From Owenia fusiformis (lineage: Eukaryota > Annelida > Polychaeta > Sabellida > Oweniidae), in assembly GCA_903813345.2 (NCBI GenBank), contig CAIIXF020000008.1:18956822-19020821 (forward strand): a stretch of 64,000 nucleotides of DNA, given 5' to 3'. The position numbers and the translations under genes are program-made. The notes under the pieces are model-generated. The model had not been told where the DNA came from. It was given only the letters and a program-made list of their open reading frames with translations, and made no database searches. Each line of letters starts with the position of its first letter. The first letter of the stretch is position 1. Shown here piece by piece: positions 48,901 through 61,195 of the stretch.

Positions 48901-49966
48901 GACATTTGGCTCAATATCTTGGATATCCTCCATGGATTCCAAGGATTCCACTGAGGTCACAGAAGCACTTTTAGTCTGTTTCCTATTTCTTCTTTGTCTG
49001 CTGGTCAGCCAAAAATTTATAGCTTCAATAGGTTCAAATTCCTCAATAGGAGGTGAATTGAGTTTTACATTGAGCAGAGTACTTAACCTGACTTTTTATG
49101 TGTGTTATTTTACGATTTTTGCTATAACTTACAGAGACTCAAGAAAAGTATGAAAGTTGAGGCTGATCCTGAAAAGAAGGAAAAACTGAAATATTTACTG
49201 GATAGAAAAGTGCAACAAGACCATACAGAAAAACAGAAAACCAAGAGGAAAGATGCAGACAGAGTGTTAAAGAAACAGGAACGGGGACTCATTAAACAAG
49301 GAAAAACACCATTCTATTTAAAATCAGGTAAGAATTTCAGTGGCAAAAATATTTGGCTAGATAGATATGCAAATTGAGTTAAAAAAGAATCTTACTGTAT
49401 CCATATGGAAATGGTCTGATCTCTTTGTAAAGGGTGAATTTGCAAGTAGGGTTAAAAAAAGAATCTGCAAATTCTCATAGTTAGGATATTTTCATAGTTA
49501 GCTTACAAAATTCTTAGATATGTACTTTGAAATGTGCATGTGCATTTTAGAGATTTTTCTTTTCAAATGTTCATGAAAGGATGTACAGTTGATAGTCTAA
49601 CAGATTTAGTACTTTTCCCGGGGTTCGAGTAAACAATATATTCGTTTCATTCGCAATTGATAGCAAACATGTACATTATAATAGTTTGGGAAATAAACTT
49701 TGACAGAAATCACGAGGCTGAAGTATCCCACAATGCCGCTAGCTTTATTACCACTTCCCGTTGTGACAAACACAATGAATCAATGTTTGCATATTGTTAC
49801 ATACATTATACATGTGTTTCCAGCTGACAAAAAGAAGCTGGAACTTGCTGAGAAATATAAGGAACTGAAGAAGAGTGGAAAACTAGAAGCCTATTTAGGA
49901 AAGAAACGAAAGAAAAATGCTCAAAAAGAAAGGAAGAAGTTACCTTTCAGACAAGATATGGACTAG
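45914..49966 (+). CDS. RRP36: rRNA processing protein 36 homologue (6 coding exons)
   Basis: Nucleolar factor (DUF947/RRP36 family) needed for early pre-18S rRNA cleavages in the small-subunit processome. Coding exons: 45914-46474, 47134-47210, 47814-47967, 48377-48481, 49135-49327, 49824-49966; phases match, 410 aa. The conserved domain starts at exon 2 (SHMPFEELQQLKEKLG) and includes RDPRFDDLSGEYNEDLF in exon 4, then a basic coiled-coil-like helix (exon 5) and a KKRKKNAQKERKKLPF tail. Human RRP36 is about 259 aa; the difference is exon 1, a 187-aa tract extremely rich in Asp, Ser, Glu and Asn, ending with a KKKREK basic patch. An acceptor sits 9 bp before the ATG (AG at 45903-45904), so a 5'UTR exon lies upstream; a donor at 44853/44854 is the best candidate. 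Intron 1 opens straight into a MITE. Confidence 0.93.
46495..46704. mobile_element. MITE family 3 copy at RRP36 exon 1 donor
   Basis: Ends TGCAGTGTTCTCC and GGGGAGATCACTGTA. It begins 20 bp after the exon 1 donor, so the reading frame that continues past the donor ends inside the MITE. Confidence 0.7.
47660..47766 (+). mobile_element. MITE family 1 copy (RRP36 intron 2)
   Basis: TAGTCTCCAACTGTTTTCTG, CTCTGTAACAAATGGCGG and GTGACATTTTGCATATTAAT; ends about 45 bp before RRP36 exon 3. A 5'-end fragment (GTCACCACTTCTTAGGTGAC) lies alone near 47288-47310. Confidence 0.7.
48514..49085 (-). mobile_element. hAT-like transposase C-terminal remnant (RRP36 intron 4)
   Basis: Minus-strand frame contains PPIEEFEPIEAINFWLTSRQ then an arginine cluster and an acidic tail, like the C terminus of DUF4371/ZNF862-type hAT transposases. 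CAGTGGTGGGCAGTG (48514-48528) resembles a hAT end. The frame is broken once near 48825, and the 5' part is missing. Confidence 0.45.
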
Positions 49967-50058
49967 ACATTTGTTTATATATCATTTTTATTCAAAAATG
50001 AGTTTTTTAAATAACATCATATTCATTTCACATAGTTTGTCATCAAAGATTCTATCCA

Positions 50059-50064
50059 AATAAA
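50059..50064 (+). terminator. RRP36: RRP36 polyadenylation signal
   Basis: AATAAA 93 bp after the RRP36 stop codon. Confidence 0.6.
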
Positions 50065-50152
50065 TGTGCAAGCAATATTATTTATTCTAATCAAATTTTC
50101 TCTACTTTGTATTTTTGGTTAGACTATGGTCATTTTCCACCAGATGGAATAT

Positions 50153-50158
50153 TTTATT
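50153..50158 (-). terminator. C45 gene polyadenylation signal candidate
   Basis: AATAAA on the minus strand, about 440 bp past the C45 stop codon and about 90 bp from the RRP36 signal, so the two convergent transcripts would end nearly back to back. Confidence 0.35.
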
Positions 50159-50601
50159 CCACTTTAGATTAAAATACCTAAGTCATTGTCTACTTTGAGA
50201 ATCAAACAATTTCAAGCGAGGTATTCATTTTGCCATATGATTACTAGTTATGTTTCAACACCGTTAACATATCATTACTGGATCTGGCAAGTAATATTTA
50301 AACCTGAATTACACCTCCAAATGTAGAAATTGGAAGTGTATCATGTAACAAATATCTCAATATGATGTATTTGACTCGTGAGAGCAGTTCCATTCAATGC
50401 ACTAGTTCTGCCATATTTCGCTTTGATACTGAATACATTTTGCTAAATGTCTGATCCCAAAATGTCCACTATGTAGTCCTGCATTAAGCCTCTACTCTAG
50501 ACACACCTCATCAAATCACCTTTACAAGTGACGTATAAATAAGAGGGACACGTTGACTTAAAGCGAGACTATGTATGTTCAGCTCAGGAGGGCATTGATC
50601 T

Positions 50602-53600
50602 TCACATAGTAGATTGGAGCATAGCATATGGGAGAACTATGTCTGGCTCCTTGTCTTTAGGGTTTCCAATATACACATACAGGCATTTCTGTTTGAAGTT
50701 CAACACAGCTGAAAAACATTACATCAGTTTATGAATGCCACACATTATTATCATTAGTAATATCAAATGGTTGCATGGTTGGCACAATATTTGTCCATAA
50801 ACCCTTGAAAGTGTAATAGTAAATGTGATTAATGTAATAAATCTTATTTAAAACCATTTTGATATCATGTACTACTACAGGTAGATGTCATTGGGTGCCA
50901 GAGAGATGTTCATATGATATACTCACTTGTCCAATGTGTCGCCCAATGTCCTTTCTTTTCAGGTGGCATATATATTGCATATTGGTCCCCTTCTGTGTCT
51001 CCAAGTATGGCTAGAGCATCTTTAAGCGTTTCAGGAGTAGGCTTTGAATCATATATTGCTTGTCGAGTATGCACAAGCTGGACTTGAGTACTTGTGTCAG
51101 CGAGATGTTTTGTGCTTAAAAGAAAATCATTTACAACATTCAGATGTTTTGTGACACAGCAAAGAGTATTTTAAGTGAAACATTATCACATATAATACCC
51201 GTTCCAATAGTTTAATTATGCTTAGGCTATGTAAAAAGGTTTCCTCTACACTCTAAGAGAGAGAGAGATAATCTAACCTTCCCAATCGGAATTCGATTGA
51301 TCAAAATCCAGCTACCTAATAAAAATAGCTAAAGTTTAAAACCTGACATTTATTTCAAGCTCAAACTCATTACAACGCTTTTACATGGTGGAGGTATTTA
51401 GATGTAATTAACATTATTCTGGACCTTCAAGGTACGCTTATAAGGAATAGACTTGTTCTTTTCATACTTGTACTTGTCATATTGGACAATCCTCATTCCA
51501 GGATATTTAATGTTAATAGAAATCTAATAAACTTACTGGTTAAAGTGAGAATATGCTCCTGTTATATTTCCCTCTGAGCCCTGAGGTACAATCTTCTTGA
51601 GGCTTATATTCGATCTTGGCCCATCACTTGGACCCATTTCTAGATTATACATAGTTGAGCTCCCAAATACTCCAAAATTCAATCTAAAATCATTCATGCA
51701 ACTTATGTTGGAGGATTGGCTATCAAAAATTTTATATTATACATCTAACTACAGTAAAAGAAAATTCAACTAAGCTTTACAATCTGTACAAGCTAGCAAG
51801 GACTTGAAATGAGAGTTAGTCTCTTTTATAATGTTAACAATATTTGTGCCTGTTTATAAGTCCAACCATTCTGAATTCATAAATAATGATGATACTTTGA
51901 TTTTGAAGGTTACTAGTGTTTGGTTATACTTTTTGAAAAAGAAGACATTTCCTACTCCAATTCTAAACAAGAACACAAATGTGTACAAAATGTCCCCACC
52001 TATGGGTGATCCCATCAAATGGTTATCCTAAAAATGAGTAGACAAGACTTTAACAAAGTTAATTTGAGGATGGAAAATCCAATATGGCCACCTTAAAATT
52101 TACCCAGAATGCCCAAAAATTAGTCAGTTCTAGATTTTCATACTAAGAAGCACCCCTGAAAATTTGAAATTGATCCGTCACACAGTTAACCAGAAAACAT
52201 GTAAACAAGACTTTACAGACAAGATTTGAGGACCGAAAATCCAAAATGGCTGCCTTGACATTTATCCAGAATGCCAAAAAACTAATCTGTTCTAGATTTC
52301 CATACTAAGAATCATCCCTGAAAATTTGAAATTGATCTACCAAACGGTTCACCTGGAAATGCATAGACAAAACTTTACAAACAAGATTTTAGGACAGAAA
52401 ATCCAAAGGCTGCCTTGACATTTACCCAGAATGCCCAAAAACTAATCAGATCTAGATTTTCATACTAAGAATCATCCCTGAAAATTTGAAATTGATCTAC
52501 CTAACGGTTCACCTAAAAACGCGTAGACAAGACTTTACGGGCAAGATTTTAAGACGGAAAATCCAAAATGGCTGCCTTGACATTTATCCTGAATGCATAA
52601 AAACTAATGAGATCTAGATTTTCATACTAAGAATCATCCCTGAAAATTTGAAATTGATCTACCAAACAGTTCACCTGGAAATGTGTAGACAATACTTTAC
52701 AGACGAGATTTTAGGACGGAAAATCCAAAATGGCTGCCTTGACATTTACCCAGAATGCCCAAAAACTAATCAGATCTAGATTTTCATACAAAGAATCATC
52801 CCTGAAAACTTGAAATTGATCTACCAAACGGTTCACCTAAAAACGCGTAGACAAAACTTTACGGGCAAGATTTTAAGACGGAAAATCCAAAATGGCTGCC
52901 TTGACATTTATCCAGAATGCATAAAAACTAATGAGATCTAGATTTTCATACTGAGAATCATCCCTGAAAATTTCAAATTGATCTACCAAACGGTTCACCT
53001 GGAAATGCGTAGACAAGACTATACAGACAAGATTTGAGGACGGAAAATCCAAAATGGCTGCCTTGACATTTACCCAGAATGCCCAAAAACTAATCAGATC
53101 TAGATTTTCATACTGAGAATCATCCCTGAAAATTTGAAATTGATCTACCAAACGGTTCACCTGAAAATGCGTAGACAAGACTTTACTGACAAGATTTTAG
53201 GATGGAAAATCCAAAATGGCTGCCTTGACATTTACCCAGAATGCCCAAAAACTAATCAGATCTAGATTTTCATACTAAGAATCATCCCTGAAAATTTGAA
53301 ATTGATCCACCAAATGGTTCACCTGAAAACGTGTAGACAAGACTTTACACACGAGATTTTAGGACCGAAAAATCCAAAATGGCCGACAATAAAAAAGTGA
53401 TTATGAGTTTTTGCTAATTTCTTTCAACAAAATTATCACATATAACTATAGGCTTTTACAACAAAGTACACCTGAAATTATTTATAAAGCTACTACAGTA
53501 AATAGTTTAAGTATGAAAACTGAATAACACCATTCAATATGATACAAAGTATTATCGTGCGCTAACTTTTCTTAAAACATTCAAAATGGCTGACATGACT

Positions 53601-56600
53601 GAACTTACAGGTCCAAAATCTATTCAGATCTAGAATGAAGTGAGCTGAACAAGATGTTAAAGTTTTAAAAGCAACTGTGAAGCCGTTTTTCTTAAAGTTT
53701 GCAGACAAGGATTTTAGCATTTGACTTCAAAATGGCCGACAGGAAGTTGGTATCGAGTTAATTTTTTTCATCCACATCTGTATGCACTCATAAGTTATCC
53801 CTGAAAATTTGAAGGTGATATCTGTAGCGGTTTTGGAGAAAACTCCCGGACGTACGGACAGACAGACGGACAGACAGATGAACGCGCCTAGGCCGACAAT
53901 ATGGCCCCACACTATGTGATGGGGACATAATAAAAATGAGATTTCTGCAACTTTATGCATGATATTGAAAGAATTTTTGAGGTTCTCAACCCCCCCCCCC
54001 CCCCCCGGCTACAGGCCTGATCAACTTCCATTTTTGTTTCATTACCTCTCAAAATTTTCATTGAAATTGTAAAAGAATCATTAACATGCTTCCAGTATTT
54101 TAGAATTTGTTTCTTTGCTGCCACTTTAAGGCAAGCCAACTCGCATTGGTTGGTCTCAGCCATATTAAATTATTACACTCACAATAGTTTTGCTTCAAGA
54201 CCCTGGAATACTCATCTCATTTAATTTAACTGTGTTGGTGAAGTAGATAGGGTGTAGGGGGAGGTCCATAGTCTTGAAGCGAGACTATGTTCGCAAAAAG
54301 GCACATACTGACTTACGTCACAGACCATGACCAGGCTACACCTGACCCCTCATCAACACAGAGCTGTGTCAGCTCTTCAGGAGTTTGGGATTGTTGCAGT
54401 AAACGACCAATCATAACGCATGCTGAAAACAAAACATGATTGCTCTTGCTCTTAGAAGTAATTCCAAATAGATGCCCTGCGTGCAGAGTCTAGCTATAAA
54501 CTAAAGATATAGCTCTCTTTTAAGAAGTGAAGTCAAATGAATGCAAAAAAATAACAGAATAAAGAAACTTTCTTACGTGTCTTTCTCTCCTTGTAGAGCT
54601 TGTTCTTTGGGAAGAGAAGAACATCATCAGTCACACCAAGACCATGGCCATTAAACCAACAAGATGAACCAAAATTCACTGAAATATATTGTATAACACA
54701 TAATATAAGCCTTTATTGATATAAATCACAACTTGAGGGTCATATAGGGCTTGATTTTTGTCAACAATAGAGAGGTTTCGCACAGTTGGTTATAGCTAAA
54801 ACATATCTGCAACCACATCTCATTTTAATTGAACTACTACACTTCTTCATGAATTTCTGATAAAACAAAGACAGGCAAACGGCCTAATCCTCTGGGACAG
54901 GTATATTGGAAGAAAATAAGTAACAGTTCCAGAATCAAGTATTTCACAAAAAAATGTTTAATGTACTCCTGCCATGTACTTACTTGGATGTCCATAGACT
55001 GCCATAATTCTTTGTTCTGGAATGACTTGGCCATCAGGCATTGTGTATGGCTCTATTTTGGAATGTAGGAGAATTGGATTATTGACATCCAAAGCCCAAT
55101 CTTCATTGTGGCCAATTATCACCTAGGTAACAAAGACATTAAAAAGTTTCATCCTTCCATAAATGGATTTGCATCTTATATGCAAGTTATTGAATCTATG
55201 TTTAATGGAGTCTTTGTGATTAAAAGGAGTGGTATCGATATGGAGAACTTTTTGAACACACGTTTCTCTTAAACCAGTCATAAAAAAATCTAAAAATTTA
55301 ACACATTGTCAATTTAATGGTTATCTTTTGAATGGTAACAATATAATTTGAAAAATATATACAATTGTTGAATTCAGTTTTCCATATCGATACCACTCCT
55401 TTCAGTGAGCAGTATATTTTTCCTCTTTAGTTTCCATATGCAACATACCAGATATACCAGATTTCATATACAACATACCAGATACATCATGATTGTGTTA
55501 TTCCTTAGTTCTCAAGTTCATATCTACAACATCCACTTATAATTAACTTCATCCTCCGATCATAGGGCTTCAAAATCCAGAATATATTCTTTCTTTTTAC
55601 CCCCTGCGATAAGCAGTTAGCATTTCCCCGATTACTATTACTTATTATAAGAACTCGCAATCTGATTGGCTGTCGCAACACTGCGACAGAAATCATATAT
55701 AAGTCATTGCGCATAATAAGATCTAGTGATTCAGTTTAATCGGGCACTTCCAAATTGGTTATTTGGAAGGAGGGGGAAGAAGGAGGTACGGATTCTGGAT
55801 ACCTGCTAAGGAGGATGAATTAACTTACATCATTATCATTGTTTACATAGATATCCGTGCAGCCCTTGGTGACACAACCATACTCTGCCAAAACCGCACT
55901 CTCCAAATTCCCGAGTGCATCATCTAACTGCGAAGATATCAAGCACAGGAAATATCCCTACAATACAATTCAGACACAAAAAAATAAATGCAGGTCCTGA
56001 GATAAATAGCATGTTTGTTTTGATAAAAATAAATCTACAATCTCTGAAATTTTAATTTTTGTAAAAATGTTTTTAAAAAACAAATGGAACATGAAAGACT
56101 TTCAGTGATTGATCGAAACTACTGTATCTGTAATATCATAAATTGTAATAAAACTATATTTGAAAAAATAATGCAATGTACAGGGTGTACATTTATTTTG
56201 CACATCATTCCACATTTAGTGTGATGTGCATAGGATATCATGTAAAAAGCACCTCTTTACTATTATATGGAATAAAAAAGAACATCTTACGATACTATTT
56301 TTGCTACACTCAGTAGTGCAAATATCACTATCCATTTATGGATAAAAATCATATCACTCATAAATCATAGGATATCTTTGATATATCTACCCCCAAAAAT
56401 GTTAAATATTTTTCCACACTGAAATAGAAATAAAATTGCTTTTAAGAAATAACACTTCAATGGTTCACATTAAAGTGGTAAAATATAATACAAGGTATTA
56501 AAGGGGCAACAAGGACTGTAGAGAAAATTTAAATTTTTTTATTTTTTCTGAGCTATCGGGTCAATATTTGTCTTAACACCTTCTTTGACATGTACCTATT

Positions 56601-57706
56601 TTCTTAAAATGTATGTATAAACTATCAATTTCAGCATTGAAATATCCAAAATTAAAAATATTTTGGGAATGGTCTATGAGCGTTGAATGGCCCCTCTGCA
56701 CTAATTGACCTAGTAATTGTTGCACCTTTAAGGTGCAAAATGTCACTACCTTACATTTGTTACAGATGCCACTACCTGCCATTTGTTACAGATGCCGACT
56801 GCCCAACGCCAAACAACACCCACAAAAAGTGGAGACTTTAACAATATGTCACCTCTTCTGGTGGTAACATTACAATATAAGTATCTGTGAACAAAACTCA
56901 AAGTGCATAATAATAATGAGGAAATGTTTCCCCATATTATGCTTGCTAATATGTAACAAACCTTCATTATATCTACTTTTGCCCCATCATATATCCCTTT
57001 GAATTCATCCATCAAATGTGGGAATCGTTTTGTACAATTGGAAATAAATCCATCCACAAATTCTTTGCCGTCTGGTGTTTCATAAAATGCCTGGTATCTC
57101 TGAATTGACTCTTCTGATGCATCAAAATGCTCTTGAATAACAGCCTTACAAAACTCTCCCTGAAATGATAAAACATTTGAATGCATTCTTTAAATGGCTA
57201 AAAACCTATAGTCTACTATGTCATAATGTCAAAATTAAAATGGAAGACTAGAAGGGTGTGTACCATTGTTGTTCTTTGCAACATCAACAGGCTTCCTTAC
57301 AAAGATTAAGATTACTCACCAAGTAAAAGTTCCAGAATCTTTTGATATCAATATTTTATTTAGAACTATATGATTTTGTACCAGTGGCATTCTTTTGTGG
57401 TGGAACTCAACTCAATATATTGAAATTACTTATGTAGAACATGTATATTGGACCTCATTGATCCCCAACACAGTTTCATGATGGGCATGTAGAACAAATT
57501 TTACTCACTCTTTGATATCCACATTCATAGTATGTCCCCTGTACAAAAAACATCTGAGGAAGTTTCTTTGGTTTTCCATCACGGTTAATTCTGCCTTTTG
57601 TTACACCAAGTGTGTCATCCTTTGTACCACCATCGGTTGCACCATCTGCAGATGTACCATTTGAAGTAGTATCCGAAGCACAGTTTTGCTTTGAATCCAT
57701 GATCAT
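50602..57706 (-). CDS. C45/IAT-family Ntn-hydrolase, Tan-like (9 exons)
   Basis: Member of the acyl-CoA:6-aminopenicillanate acyltransferase (peptidase C45) family, which includes Drosophila Tan (beta-alanyl-amine hydrolase). Exons in gene order: 57706-57509, 57159-56962, 55957-55829, 55122-54984, 54678-54577, 54422-54317, 51683-51537, 51114-50927, 50708-50602; phases match, about 437 aa. Seen: the N-terminal GTYYECGYQRG glycine motif, VTKGCTD with Cys165 as predicted self-cleavage site and nucleophile, then VIIGHNEDWALD, the family signature, and VYIGNP near the C terminus. Residues 1-45 are a Thr/Gly/Asp-rich extension without a signal peptide. An ATG at 57700 is an alternative start. Exon 3 could instead begin at 55927 (10 residues shorter, same frame); the longer form fits the helix before the cleavage site. 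Substrate cannot be read from sequence. Converges on RRP36. Confidence 0.88.
51971..53930 (-). mobile_element. Tandem-core HINE/pearl-like element B
   Basis: Subterminal inverted repeats TGGGGACAT (53920-53928) and ATGTCCCCA (51989-51997), a GGACAGACAGACGGACAGAC tract (about 53858-53877), about 8 core units of about 160 bp (AAAATGGCTGCCTTGACATT repeated), and an ACACAAATGTGT stem-loop (51973-51984) outside the 3' repeat. In C45 intron 6. Confidence 0.75.
56734..56872 (-). mobile_element. MITE family 1 copy with duplicated core (C45 intron 2)
   Basis: Reverse orientation. The CATTTGTTACAGATGCC core is present twice in tandem, and the far end reads ATATGTCACCTCTTCTGG. Confidence 0.75.
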
Positions 57707-58042
57707 CAAAAATGGTGGATCTTCATTCAATGTAATAAATATATACTGGTGTATTAAAATAACTTGTCAAGTTGTAAATACATGACATGCAACTATTGAG
57801 TCAATGACTCAGTCTTCTCTCACAAGAACAATGTTGTTCTATTAATGAACTTAAATAACCTCACTCAAGAGGTTTTTATCTAAAATATGTACTAAAGATT
57901 TATTAGGTTAAATGTTCAAAACTAGGTCATCAATAACCATTTGATGTTTGACTTTCATAAGCATCTGTCTTGTTATTCCCTATGATACTATTTATAGGTT
58001 TTCACTCAACTGCTAACTTGAAAAAATAACTAGAAAATGGCA

Positions 58043-58777
58043 ACTCCACGGAGTAGCAAATCCCAACGAACACTATACAAATCATAAATCTGTACAGTCA
58101 CAATGTAATATTTACCATTTGCTCTTACCTTCAATAAATATTTTAAATCACTGTAGTATCATGTAACCATACTTTCAAGATAACTCTAAGTAATGGCGAA
58201 TTTCTGCTCTAGTCAGCCATTTTGAATTTTCAGAGGCGCAAATCAGAAAAAAACAATGCCATAATTGTGATCTACTCTGAAATTCCTTCAATTTGAGTAT
58301 AATATAGCCATATTTTTAAGAGATTAGGTATTAGGCGGCCATTTTGAATTTGAATTTGAGGCCCGAATTAGAAAAACGTTACAATATTTGCAATCTACTC
58401 TAAACTGCCTTTCATTTGAGTATAATAAAGCTATACTTCAAAAACATCTCAAAATTAACGCAAACTCCTGTTTTCCCGATCCCCCATTTACGGCCTCTGG
58501 GGTTCAGGGTGAAAAACCCGGGATACATGTGAAAAAGATAGATGTTGTTAATATACTACCAAAATTTCAAATAATAATATTTATTATTTTGGTTTAAAAT
58601 GAAAAACATAAGATTCTTGCGGAAAATTCCCGACATTTTTAAACTGGTGGCCATCTTGAAAAAAAATCTGTCGACTAGTATTCGAGTTATCTTCCGGACA
58701 GACGGATGGACGGACTGACTGACTGACGGACGGACGGAGGGCTTCACTATATCCCTACAGAACTTCATTCGTTGGGA
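58043..58777 (-). mobile_element. Tandem-core HINE/pearl-like element C (short)
   Basis: Minus orientation. Ends ATCCCAACGAA (58060-58070) and TTCGTTGGGAT (58767-58777), a GACGGACGGACGGAGGGC tract (58725-58742), two core units (AATTTGAGTATAATA-type) and the stem-loop ACTCCACGGAGT (58043-58054). Sequence outside the core is clearly related to element A. Confidence 0.75.
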
Positions 58778-58952
58778 TAATTATCATGAAAGAGATCACT
58801 AAATCTAGAAATAGCCCAGTGCTTGGTTGTAATTTCGTAGTTCACAAGGTGGAATCAGAAAATGTGTCCACTATGTAAGATTACAAAGAAAATCTCACAA
58901 TTAATTTTGTAATTCAGACTTTTTGTCATATCAAATAAAAACAAGGTATTTA

Positions 58953-59040
58953 CATGCAAAATGTTATCACCTGTCATTTGTTACAGACGCTGACTGTCAT
59001 CCACAAAAAAAGTTGGAGACTAACAATATGTCACCACATG
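58953..59040 (-). mobile_element. MITE family 1 copy (C45-MRPL11 intergenic)
   Basis: Reverse orientation: TGCAAAATGTTATCACCTG, CATTTGTTACAGACGC, AGTTGGAGACT and ATATGTCACCACATG in the expected order. Confidence 0.75.
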
Positions 59041-60115
59041 GGCAGTATATCATTTGCAATTAATCTCCACAAATTACTTTTTGAAGTCCAATAACTGATA
59101 ACACTTATAGTAAACGCTATAAAAAATGCCGTTGGTGTTCCATAATTCATACTCTAAAATTTACATTAACTTTGTTAATTCCTTGTTTTTATAAATTATT
59201 TTAAACCTACCATAAACATTATCTTATTATTTTCATGAAAAATAGCATGAACTCAATAGCAGACAAAGGATGAGTCTGGGAATGAGTCTGGGTATCGACT
59301 TAGAAAATATTGAAAATTGTAATGTCTGAAAAACCAACTCAATCACGCATATTCTTAAACTTCAATATCTTATCCTTCTTATGAGATTACAAAAATATCA
59401 ATTTGTATCACAATTGATGAAGAATATTGGGATCAAAGACAGTGCATATCACTTTGTCAGAATTGAAAAAAAATCAATGGCAAATATTAAATGAATTATT
59501 TATACAAAAAGTGTGAAACATATCCTCCAAAACATTGCTTACTTTCTTTGTATAGACATAAAATGGTATTTCTGGATAAGTGAATTGATGTTTATCTGGG
59601 TAATCAAGGGATTATAGTCATTCAAAGGTGCTGAGCATCCAGTTTTGACACTTCAATTGTGTTGGTGAAGTTACACATACTTCAGTCAAATTCATGCTGA
59701 GCACAACATTTTGGTTTCAATTTTATAATCTCTATCCATGACCCTGGTGATGAAGAGATAGAATCAGTCAAAAAACCTAAACCAGAAAACTGTGCTCAAT
59801 GTGAAAACTAAAAGTGAAGCAACTTTTTTTCTGATATTTCTTACATCAAATGGCAGCCATCTTGTTTTTCCCCCTTCAAATTAAACTGGCGGGAAATTCA
59901 AATATTTGAAAAAAAATTTAATCCTTAAATATATTTCAAAAATATGATTTTCTTTTTAATTCTTCATGGATCTTAAGTTATTTCTTCTTTGTATATCATA
60001 CATGTTGCCATTGGTGTTTTTTCTATGATAATGACCCTTTTTTATTTGTTAAGATACTTATTCTGACTCTCAGCAGGGGGTTAATAATGCATCAAAACTC
60101 ATGAAAAAGTAAATA

Positions 60116-61195
60116 TACGAGGGTTGTCCCAGAAGTAATGCACTATATGCTCTAACTTTCTTTAATATCCTTCAATTCTGCTGAAATTTTGTGTATATAA
60201 CAATTGAAGATTTATCTTTTATATCCTGAAGTTTAAGCATCCAACATTAATCTTAAGTCTTAATATGGTTGCTATAACAACATGGGGGTAGGGGTGGGCG
60301 GGGCAGGTACCAATTTTTCTAATTATGAAAAGATCTAAAGTGTTATTTTATTAATATTTCTTTCTTTTAAATGGTCAAAATGTTTGGGAAATTGTCAAAT
60401 TTATTCAGCATGATGTTAACCAAGTACGAATAATGACATTTAGCACTGTGATGTCATAATGCCACATTTCAATAGTCACAAATTCAAATACAGTCACAGT
60501 CAAGAAATTGCAAAAATGGCTGCAATTCTCCAGCAATTCTCACCTGATAACAGAAGGCCTTGCGTTTGGTGGCCCAATTTCATACTTCACTTGGACTCAC
60601 AGCCACGCAAAACAATGCTACCATGAAGAAAGTATATAAGGAGTATATACCAGATAGAACTACAATTATGGGGTGGCAGAAGAGATTTAAAAGAGACGAT
60701 TTGACCCTGTATGAAAACTCCAAACATGGGAGGCAAAAACTCCACAAGTCACAGTGGAAGAAATTGCCGAGAGTGTTTGACCTGACAGGCATCAAAAGTA
60801 CATAACATGCAAACGACAATATTTTGAGAAATGTGAAATGGGGCACTGTGCAATACACATCCATTAAATCTAGGATGTGCTCAAAGTAATTTAGTATGTT
60901 AAAATGTATTATTGAGAATACTTCTTATAGCTACACCAAATGGTATTTGTTGATTAATTATTTCATATTTTCAATTTTTTATTCCTTTTGATGTGACTGT
61001 ATAACCTGCCCCACCCTACCCAGACTCACCAACTTGATTTTATTATAACATCAATATAGTTTAATCAGTCAACATGCAAATTTGTAGAATAATCAAAATG
61101 TCTCTAATGAACATTTTCTGAAAATTTTATGGAAAAATATCAATTATTGATAAAGTTAGAGCATATAGTGCATTACTTCTGGGACAACCCTCGTA
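60116..61195 (+). mobile_element. Mariner-family transposon, internally deleted, 1.08 kb
   Basis: 44-bp terminal inverted repeats starting TACGAGGGTTGTCCCAGAAG, with TA at both edges. A short frame (about 60560-60805) carries the HTH_48 N terminus (QFHTSLGLTATQNNATMKKV, then WQKRFKRDDLTLYENSKHGR); the catalytic domain is gone. Related to but distinct from the 18987 element. Confidence 0.8.

Noticed and set aside
52873-53178. 101-aa frame with an internal protein repeat
   Set aside because: The repeat is the translated core unit of tandem-core element B; other units do not keep the frame.
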